Source of the DNA: Bacillota bacterium
GTDB taxonomy: Bacteria > Bacillota > Clostridia > Christensenellales > CAG-138
Length of the DNA: 11,324 bases
Assembly (NCBI GenBank): GCA_016288175.1
Contig: JAEEYN010000093.1
Location: 1-11,324 of the forward strand
Reading direction: 5' to 3'
The translations under genes and the position numbers were made by a program. The notes beneath the pieces are model-generated. The model saw only the letters and a list, made by a program, of their open reading frames with translations. It was not told the origin of the DNA and made no database searches. Positions 6,366 to 11,324 of the stretch are shown piece after piece (the stretch's first letter is position 1; every line of letters starts with the position of its first letter).

Positions 6366-7115
6366 ATGAAAAGATTCGCATGCCTGCTGACGGCAATCGT
6401 TTTTTCTTTTGCCGCTGTCATTTCCGTTATATCCTGTGCTGAAAACAAACCCGAACAGTCGGCGGCGAACGATACAGAAGAGCCCGCAGCCGAAACCGCT
6501 GTGTCGACAGCCGCGCCGGAACCGACGGAGAGGGTTACTGCAGCTCCGACGGCGGGACCGACGGATGAGCCGCAGCCGGTCTTTGCACCGCGGGAAAGAC
6601 CCGAAAACGTGACGCCGGAGTGGCTCGCGGAGGAGCTGATGTATCGCTTTTATATCGGCTGGATAAACCTCGAGCTTGCGGATTTTTCAGATATCATGGA
6701 CCGGAACAGGGAAACCGATCTTTTCTTTTATACCAATCAGTATGAGATCGACACCGTCAGGCTCGGATTATTCGAAGGCATCGTTTCGCCCGGCCCCGGC
6801 ACGGCGGAGGTCGAATGGATCGTCGATGAAACGGAGACGGAGCTCACCGTGCACGTTTGCATCGAACCGAACCTTGTATGGAAAGATCCGCAGAGTAGTG
6901 GCGGCGGTACTGATTTTCAGATCACGATCGATAAGCAGCGCATGGTGATAATCGGCTACGATCAGGATATGTGTGAGGGGATCTACTGCACGCGCTTAAA
7001 ACCGCTTGCGTTCCAATACCGCGTGGATCTCCCATGGGAGGAAGCCGACAAAAAGGCGTACGACGAGCTTTACGCGGATCTGGAAAAAAGCGTGGAAATC
7101 GTAAACGGTCATTAA
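6366..7115 (+). CDS. Predicted lipoprotein of unknown function
   Basis: A 249-residue exported protein. The N-terminus has a basic start (KR), a hydrophobic core (4-20) and a lipobox-like V-I-S-C with Cys24 as the expected lipidation site, so it should be anchored to the outer face of the membrane. Residues 25-80 are a low-complexity linker rich in Ala, Pro, Thr and Glu, typical of a cell-wall spacer. Residues 83-249 form a compact acidic domain (EWLAEELMYRFYIGWINLEL onwards) with many aromatic residues and two cysteines near its end; I recognise no family. Start ATG 6366 is preceded only by a weak GTGAG (6351-6355), odd beside such a strong promoter. It is monocistronic between its own promoter and a terminator. 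Solute-binding or envelope-stress roles are only guesses. Confidence 0.82.
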   Translation: MKRFACLLTAIVFSFAAVISVISCAENKPEQSAANDTEEPAAETAVSTAAPEPTERVTAAPTAGPTDEPQPVFAPRERPENVTPEWLAEELMYRFYIGWINLELADFSDIMDRNRETDLFFYTNQYEIDTVRLGLFEGIVSPGPGTAEVEWIVDETETELTVHVCIEPNLVWKDPQSSGGGTDFQITIDKQRMVIIGYDQDMCEGIYCTRLKPLAFQYRVDLPWEEADKKAYDELYADLEKSVEIVNGH

Positions 7116-7121
7116 TGTAAG

Positions 7122-7155
7122 AAAAATCGGGGCAGTTATCCTGCTCCGATTTTTT
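7122..7155. terminator. Strong bidirectional intrinsic terminator
   Basis: A 14-bp stem AAAAATCGGGGCAG (7122-7135) / CTGCTCCGATTTTT (7141-7154) with a single G-T pair and the loop TTATC. T runs follow on both strands. It separates the lipoprotein gene from the convergent cysteine-rich gene that stops at 7239. Confidence 0.9.
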
Positions 7156-7238
7156 GCTGTAATATTAATCTGGCAAACGCTGAATAACATTTTCGTGAAC
7201 TTTGTTCAAGGTTTTGCTTAAAATAACTTAGCTTTGCA
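7156..7238. other. AT-rich intergenic stretch without recognised features
   Basis: Eighty-three AT-rich bases between the bidirectional terminator and the stop codon of the - strand cysteine-rich gene. The only structure I see is a small TGAAC-TTT-GTTCA hairpin (7195-7207) without a T-tract. Base composition changes here from that of the lipoprotein gene to that of the AT-rich segment. Confidence 0.5.
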
Positions 7239-8207
7239 CTAAACATTTCTGTTTGAGCAGGTTAGGATTTCCTTCGGCGTTATTGTTGCTTGCAAAAATA
7301 CGTTTCCTATATCTGGTGCATTCTCTGCTTCGTATTTTTCCAACTTAAATATTTCATCAGCAAGTTTTTTGGAAGCATAAACCGTGTATCCGTAGTTTCC
7401 AAATCGATTTCCGGCCGATTCGTCATCTGCAAAAATGCCGAGCTCCAATGACGGTATACAGATCACCTTGTATTTCAATGAGTGAAGCTCTGATTGCAGA
7501 ACGCAGTACAGATCTCTCGAAGCATTTTTGCCGGACAATCGAATACAATGAGTGTCTGATCCTTCACAATTTAAATAATCTTCAGCTGTATCGTGGAATA
7601 TGCGCCTTCCTCCAAGCATAGAATAACCTGAACCAAGATAGATCGCTTCATCCGGACTTATCATCGCTGCTAGCTTTTCGAAGAGATTTGGCGCAAGATA
7701 AAACGTTTCAGCGGAAATCTTGAAACAGTTCCTTTGCGAGGAAAGCTCTTTCAATTGTGCTTTGACATCGAACTGTGATAGGTTGACCACTGACATTTTC
7801 GGGATAGACGAGCATTTGTAATTACAATCCGGTATCTGCGCCTTTGGAGGTGATTGCAACAATCCTGCTCGCAAATCACAGGCTAAGTAAACGAATTTGA
7901 CGTTCACACTGCTAAGTTTGTCCATTGGCAAATAAAAACCAGTTTGGTATGCTGTCAGGAATTGGCAATACATGCAACCGAGACAGCACTCGTTCAAGAA
8001 CTCACCTGCCTGCAACTTCTCTGCTGCGACGTAAAAAGGCTTACCAATGGGGAGGTATTCGCAGTAAAGGAGCGAGCGTGTGTTCTCCATGGTCATATAT
8101 TCCTTGCATCTATATGCTAAGCAGTAATCCGCATCCTCTGATTTGTCTGGTTTAACGACAAACCAGACATCATCTTTTAGCTTATAAAAGCAGTTCAAAT
8201 AAATCAT
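7239..8207 (-). CDS. Cysteine-rich protein of unknown function, probably horizontally acquired
   Basis: A 322-residue soluble protein (no signal peptide or membrane helix) that I do not recognise. It has 17 cysteines, at 6, 29, 34, 49, 74, 75, 78, 81, 110, 128, 132, 161, 214, 221, 235, 250 and 317. The tight group CCLGCMYC (74-81) contains C-x2-C-x2-C and, with C29/C34 or C128/C132, could bind zinc or an iron-sulfur cluster. The pattern is not the radical-SAM C-x3-C-x2-C. The C-terminal third (about 240-300) reads as a mixed alpha/beta domain. Start ATG 8207 is chosen because GGAGG (8216-8212) lies four bases upstream; the frame itself opens back to 8327. Codon use is clearly more AT-rich than that of its neighbours. 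It lies downstream of a toxin-tip-like fragment, so an immunity or defence role is one speculative option. Confidence 0.75.
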   Translation of the reverse strand: MIYLNCFYKLKDDVWFVVKPDKSEDADYCLAYRCKEYMTMENTRSLLYCEYLPIGKPFYVAAEKLQAGEFLNECCLGCMYCQFLTAYQTGFYLPMDKLSSVNVKFVYLACDLRAGLLQSPPKAQIPDCNYKCSSIPKMSVVNLSQFDVKAQLKELSSQRNCFKISAETFYLAPNLFEKLAAMISPDEAIYLGSGYSMLGGRRIFHDTAEDYLNCEGSDTHCIRLSGKNASRDLYCVLQSELHSLKYKVICIPSLELGIFADDESAGNRFGNYGYTVYASKKLADEIFKLEKYEAENAPDIGNVFLQATITPKEILTCSNRNV

Positions 8208-8226
8208 ATTACCTCCAAAAAATGCA

Positions 8227-8415
8227 TTATGGTACAGGTCGACCAAACCATAGATGGAAGTGCTCATAAAAATCCAAGAACACAAACCCCGAAATGTGAT
8301 AATGGTAATAGTAACCTGTATTACCATGCTTTTTAGGGCCTACAGGGAAACCCTTTCCTATAATAAATGCAATTGCAAAAGCGTCAAGTATTTGCTGCAT
8401 GATCTGTAAGATCAC
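8227..8415 (-). pseudogene. Possible C-terminal remnant of a secreted polymorphic toxin (62 codons)
   Basis: A short frame ends at TAA 8229-8227, 19 nt before the cysteine-rich gene. Its C-terminal part (GKGFPVGPKKHGNTGYYYHY, then H, and near the end HFHLWFGRPVP) has closely spaced His and aromatic residues. It resembles the extreme C-terminus of many Rhs/WXG/LXG-type toxins, which often finish in H-Y-H ... H-x-W/F-[FY]-G. This is by memory of the pattern, not a search. The frame opens at GTG 8415, interlocked with the recR stop (ATGTGA), and has an ATG at 8400, but neither has a good ribosome site. The likeliest reading is that the 5' part of a toxin gene was lost and the remainder now abuts recR. 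A genuine small gene is possible. AT-rich like the gene downstream. Confidence 0.4.
8360..8387 (-). promoter_or_regulatory. Candidate SigA promoter for the cysteine-rich gene
   Basis: On the - strand TTGACG (8387-8382, five of six), 16 nt, then TATTAT (8365-8360, five of six). It lies inside the short toxin-like frame, with an inferred start near 8353, some 145 nt before ATG 8207. If used, the cysteine-rich gene would be expressed independently of recR, and the short frame would not be on that transcript in full. Confidence 0.45.
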
Positions 8416-8999
8416 ATCTCCCGCCGGTTTTCGATTGACTTCGAAAGCGTTATCTCATCCACGTATTCGAGGTTGCCGCCGATCGGTATGCCGTGCGCGA
8501 TGCGCGAAACGCGGCAGCCGAGGGGCTTCAGCTGCCTCGCGATATAGTTCGCTGTCGCTTCGCCCTCAACATCGGGATTCGTCGCGAGGATAACTTCGCC
8601 GACGCCGTCTTTTTGCACGCGATCGAGCAGCTCCGCAATGCGGATCTGGTCCGGTCCGACGCCGTCCATGGGGGAGAGCACTCCGCCGAGGACATGGTAG
8701 CGCCCGCGGAATTCATGGATGCGCTCCATGAAAAGCACGTCCCGCGCGTTTTCGACAACGCAGAGAAGCTCCGCGCTGCGCTTCGGATCGGCGCAGACTT
8801 CGCAGAGCTCGTTTTCGGTATAATTGCCGCAGACAGGGCAGAAATGCACCTTCTGCTTTGCGCAGGTTATTGCTTCCGTGAGAGCGGAAACATCCTCTTC
8901 GGGCATGGCGATGATGTGGAACGCAAGGCGCTGCGCGCTTTTTATCCCGACGCCGGGAAGCCTGTTGAGGCGGGCGATCAAAAGCTCAAGACTTTCCAT
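8412..8999 (-). CDS. recR: Recombination mediator protein RecR
   Basis: A 195-residue protein that, with RecO/RecF, loads RecA on gapped DNA. The domains are in the canonical order: N-terminal helix-hairpin-helix LPGVGIKSAQRLAF (14-27), C4 zinc finger CPVCGNYTENELCEVC, Toprim domain CVVENARDVLFME to DGVGPDQIRI, and the conserved EVILATNPDVEGEATANYIA with RIAHGIPIGGNLEYVDEITL. The C-terminus ENRREM is the normal family end, so the gene is complete despite the foreign-looking DNA that begins at its stop codon. Start ATG 8999 is the first possible ATG after an in-frame TAA; its ribosome site is poor. Forty-eight bases separate it from ybaB, and co-transcription is likely. Confidence 0.96.
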   Translation of the reverse strand: MESLELLIARLNRLPGVGIKSAQRLAFHIIAMPEEDVSALTEAITCAKQKVHFCPVCGNYTENELCEVCADPKRSAELLCVVENARDVLFMERIHEFRGRYHVLGGVLSPMDGVGPDQIRIAELLDRVQKDGVGEVILATNPDVEGEATANYIARQLKPLGCRVSRIAHGIPIGGNLEYVDEITLSKSIENRREM

Positions 9000-9047
9000 T
9001 CGGATCGATTCTTATCTGGGTGTATAAGGAGTCCTGCGGTTACGGAA

Positions 9048-9398
9048 TCAGAAACCGAAGCCGCTCATTCCGCCGAGACCGCCGGTGACTTTGCCGACTT
9101 CCTTTTCCATCGTCTCTTCGGCAGTGCGGACTGCTTCGTTGACCGCGGAAAGGATCAGATCCTGGAGCATTTCGATATCGTCGGGATCGACAGCCGCGGG
9201 GCTGATCTCGATGGATTTGAATTCCTTTTTGCCGTTGATGACGACCTTAACAGCGCCGCCGCCGACGCTGGTCTCGAAATCGGTGTTGCCGACTTCTTCC
9301 TGAACGCGCTGGACTTCCTGCTGCATCCTCTGCGCCTGACGCATAAGGTTCTGCATGTTGCCGCCGCCTGCGTTGCCCCAACCGTTGTACTTTGCCAT
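9048..9398 (-). CDS. ybaB: YbaB/EbfC family nucleoid-associated protein
   Basis: A 116-residue small DNA-binding protein that forms a tweezer-shaped homodimer and coats the nucleoid. The signature order is present: a Gly/Asn-rich start (MAKYNGWGNAGGGNMQNLM), a long helix of MQQEVQRVQEEV type, the strand pair SVGGGAVKVVINGKKEFKSI with EISPAAVDPDDIEMLQDLI, and the C-terminal helix with a Gly/Met/Phe-rich tail. Start ATG 9398 has AGGAGG (9413-9408) nine bases upstream. It sits immediately before recR, as in most bacteria, but is preceded by prfB rather than dnaX. Confidence 0.95.
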   Translation of the reverse strand: MAKYNGWGNAGGGNMQNLMRQAQRMQQEVQRVQEEVGNTDFETSVGGGAVKVVINGKKEFKSIEISPAAVDPDDIEMLQDLILSAVNEAVRTAEETMEKEVGKVTGGLGGMSGFGF

Positions 9399-9434
9399 AT
9401 CTTTATACCTCCTGATGATTCATCTGATTGCTTT

Positions 9435-9465
9435 CGCTTTCCGCTATATAACGCATGGGAAAGCG
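9435..9465 (-). other. Intercistronic hairpin between prfB and ybaB
   Basis: The arms CGCTTTCC (9435-9442) and GGAAAGCG (9458-9465) are perfectly complementary over 8 bp with a 15-nt loop. Neither side is followed by a T-tract, so it is not an ordinary intrinsic terminator. It could stabilise or process the polycistronic mRNA. Confidence 0.35.
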
Positions 9466-9487
9466 GTTCGGTTACACATCTTATGAC

Positions 9488-10589
9488 TTACGACTTCATC
9501 AAAAACGAATGAATGAACGGATCGAGTTCGCCGTCCATGACCGCTTGGATGTTGCCGGTCTCCTCGCCGGTGCGGTGGTCCTTGACCATCGTGTAGGGCT
9601 GGAAAACATAGCTGCGGATCTGGCTGCCCCATTCGATCTTCTTCATTTCGCCCTTGATATCCGCCATCTGCTCCATGCGCTCGCGTTCCTTGATCTCAAC
9701 GAGCTTACCTTTGAGGATTCGCATCGCAACTTCCTTATTCTGAAGCTGGCTGCGCTCGTTCTGGCACTGCACGACGATGCCGGTGGGGAAGTGGGTGATG
9801 CGGATCGCGCTCGAAACCTTGTTGACGTTCTGACCGCCCGCGCCGCCGCTGCGATAAGTATCGATCCTGATATCTTCGGGCTTGATCTCGACGGTGTTGT
9901 CGTCCTCAGTGAGGATCGGCGTAACGTCCAATGAAGCGAAGGAGGTGTGCCTTCTGCCGGAGGAATCGAAGGGGGAGATGCGTACGAGGCGGTGGACGCC
10001 CTTTTCGGCCTTCAGGTAGCCGTAGGCGTTCTCGCCGTCGCATTCAAAGGTCACGGATTTGATGCCTGCTTCGTCGCCGTCGAGAAGGTCGAGCTCCTTC
10101 ACGGTGAAGCCGCTGCGTTCGCAGTAGCGGGTATACATGCGGTAAAGCATGCTGACCCAATCCTGCGCTTCAGTTCCGCCCGCGCCTGCATGGAGGCTCA
10201 AAACGGCATTCGCGCTGTCGTAGGGCCCGCGAAGCATCGTCGCGATGCGGAAATCGTCGGCCGCGCGCACGAATTCGGCGAGCTCAGCCTTCGCTTCCTC
10301 GGCGGTGGCTTCGTCGTCCTCCTCCTCGGCCATATCGAACAGCGTCTCAACATCTTCGCCCATAGTGACAAGCTTGTTGTATTTGTCGAGCTTGCCGTGG
10401 ATCGCCTTCATGCGCTGGTTGACTTTGTTGGCGTTTTCAACGTCGTTCCAGAAGCCGTCTTCGGCCATCTGAGCTTCAAGCTCCGCTTTTTCCTCTTTCA
10501 GCCCTTCGAGGTCAAAGGGATTCACCCGCCTGCTTGAGGGCTGCAATGGTTGCCGTCAGCTGCTGACGGTATTCGTCCAAAAGAACCAT
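9488..10589 (-). CDS. prfB: Peptide chain release factor 2, made by programmed +1 frameshift
   Basis: RF2 recognises UAA/UGA in the ribosomal A site and triggers peptide release. Translation starts at ATG 10589 (AAAGG at 10602-10598, eight bases upstream) and runs 25 codons to CTT (10517-10515), where TGA (10514-10512) follows. Skipping the T at 10514 continues the protein at GAC 10513 for 341 more codons, giving 366 residues, the normal RF2 length. In that numbering the stop-codon recognition tripeptide SPF is at 205-207, and the catalytic GGQ is at 251-253 in RSGGAGGQNVNKV. The N-terminal helical domain 1 and the C-terminal domain are complete. An open frame beginning at an apparent start near 10546 is not the true N-terminus. 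It lies about 98 nt after argS. Confidence 0.97.
10511..10529 (-). promoter_or_regulatory. prfB programmed +1 frameshift site
   Basis: The - strand reads GCG GGT GAA TCC CTT TGA C. The slippery CTT-TGA-C heptamer is the same as in E. coli and most bacteria: scarce RF2 lets the ribosome slip from CTT to TTT and read GAC. The stimulatory Shine-Dalgarno-like element here is GGGTGA (10527-10522), ending four bases before CTT, rather than the usual AGGGGG three bases before it. The product autoregulates its own synthesis. Confidence 0.93.
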
Positions 10590-10687
10590 TGTCTATTCCT
10601 TTCGAAAATTTCTTATTTTGGTGTTGTTTTTGCTTTTTTGATTCAACCGCGGACCGCGGTGCTTCGTTCTATTGGCGGGTTCCGGAA
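10590..10687 (-). other. argS-prfB intergenic region with a CCGCGG palindrome
   Basis: Ninety-eight bases. The 15-nt ACCGCGGACCGCGGT (10646-10660) is symmetric around its centre and contains CCGCGG twice. In RNA it could form a 5-bp stem with a 5-nt loop, but no T-tract follows on the - strand, which reads A-rich there. I see no convincing promoter, so prfB may be read from argS or from a promoter I cannot recognise. Confidence 0.4.
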
Positions 10688-11324
10688 CTACATTCTCTCC
10701 GGCGCTTCGAGCCCGACGAGGAAGAGACCGACGCGGATCGCCGTGCGGGCAGCCTCCGTGAGGGCGAGCCTTGCGGCGCGGACGGCGGCGTTTTCGTCCA
10801 TGATCCTGTTGTCGTAATAGAATTTATTGAAGCAGGAGCAGATCTCGATCACCTTCCTCGAAATGAGGTAGGGCTCGTATTTCTCCGCAGCCTGGCGGAT
10901 CGCTTCGGGAAGGGTGTCGATGGCGCGGAGCAGCGCGGCGCTCGATTCATCGGAGAGCACGGAGTAGTCGATCATGCACACGGAGGTGCTTTGATCCTCC
11001 TTGGCTTTCCTGAGAACGGAGCATGCTCTTGCGTAGGTGTACTGCGCGTAGGGACCGGTCTCGCCCTCGAAATTGAGGGATTTTTCCCAGCTGAAGGTAT
11101 AATCCTTGATCCTGTTGTTGTAAAGAACACTGAAAACAAGCGCGCCGACGCCAACTTGGCGGGCGACTTCCTCCTTGTTTTCGAGGTTCGGACTCTTCTC
11201 CTCAATAATATGCAGCGTCTTCTCGATCGCGGTATTGAGAACGTCCTCGAGGTAGATCGCGTTGCCCTTTCTTGTTGAGAAGGTCATGTCCTCCATGCTG
11301 ATCATGCCGAAATTGACATGAACG
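10688..11324 (-). CDS. argS: Arginyl-tRNA synthetase, C-terminal part (gene continues beyond right edge)
   Basis: The last 211 residues of a class I aminoacyl-tRNA synthetase that charges tRNA-Arg. The fragment enters at VHVNFGMISMEDMTFSTRKG. The FSTRKGN segment is the KMSKS-loop equivalent in bacterial ArgRS, and the residues after it (YLEDVL) are the usual continuation. Then come the helical anticodon-binding DALR domain with NNRIKDYTFSWEKSLNFEGE, TGPYAQYTYARA and FNKFYYDNRI, and the typical end GLFLVGLEAPERM. The stop is TAG at 10690-10688. The Rossmann core and HIGH motif lie outside the window. No ArgS-specific oddity is seen. Confidence 0.96.
   Translation of the reverse strand, partial: VHVNFGMISMEDMTFSTRKGNAIYLEDVLNTAIEKTLHIIEEKSPNLENKEEVARQVGVGALVFSVLYNNRIKDYTFSWEKSLNFEGETGPYAQYTYARACSVLRKAKEDQSTSVCMIDYSVLSDESSAALLRAIDTLPEAIRQAAEKYEPYLISRKVIEICSCFNKFYYDNRIMDENAAVRAARLALTEAARTAIRVGLFLVGLEAPERM

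Noticed and set aside
8302..8327. Perfect 9-bp inverted repeat ATGGTAATA/TATTACCAT with 8-nt spacer
   Set aside because: It falls inside the short toxin-like frame and can arise from its His-Gly-Asn-Thr and Tyr-Tyr-His codons. It has no T-tract, so it is neither a terminator nor clearly an operator.
8493..9512. Long + strand open frame (339 codons) across recR and ybaB
   Set aside because: It is antisense to two well-recognised genes and spans their intergenic gap; this is a composition artefact.
1..11324. CRISPR arrays, IS elements, tRNA/rRNA genes, riboswitches
   Set aside because: I saw no regularly spaced repeats, transposase motifs, terminal inverted repeats, tRNA cloverleaf signatures or long structured leaders.

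Overview
The window looks like a chromosomal segment of a Gram-positive Firmicute of the Clostridia type with a moderately high GC content. The basis is AGGAGG-type ribosome binding sites, SigA-like promoters, an M29 aminopeptidase, a lipoprotein with a lipobox, a clostridial style XRE regulator, and a core block argS-prfB-ybaB-recR. Genus cannot be assigned from the sequence alone.

Layout. Positions 1-1012 hold, on the + strand, the tail of one GNAT acetyltransferase, a complete GNAT protein resembling the aminoglycoside 6'-N-acetyltransferase group, and what appears to be the collapsed remnant of a beta-lactamase-like serine hydrolase (first ~50 residues joined in frame to the last ~55, catalytic core missing, ATA where the start should be). 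A terminator and an extended -10 promoter precede an XRE-type regulator (1138-1680), which ends in a strong terminator shared with the convergent pair to its right. That pair, on the - strand, is an M29 metallo-aminopeptidase (2433-3662) coupled by a TGATG overlap to a single-pass membrane protein of unknown function (1738-2433). A divergent promoter region (3663-3823) separates it from msrA (3824) and a full-length ABC exporter (4350-6230), which probably form an operon. A textbook TTGACA-17-TATAAT promoter then drives an orphan lipoprotein (6366-7115) that ends at a bidirectional terminator.

From 7156 to 8411 base composition drops. This stretch holds a 322-residue protein with 17 cysteines, which I do not recognise (- strand), and a short frame ending in HYH...HLWFG, reminiscent of the C-terminal tip of secreted polymorphic toxins. 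The short frame begins exactly at the recR stop codon. The pair looks like a small acquired cassette or the wreck of one, and is the most interesting part of the window.

From 8412 to the right edge, all on the - strand, are recR, ybaB/ebfC, prfB with its classic programmed +1 frameshift (CTT TGA C at codon 26), and the C-terminal third of argS, which runs off the window. These are housekeeping genes for recombinational repair, nucleoid association, translation termination and tRNA charging. The usual dnaX neighbour of ybaB-recR is absent here; prfB takes its place.
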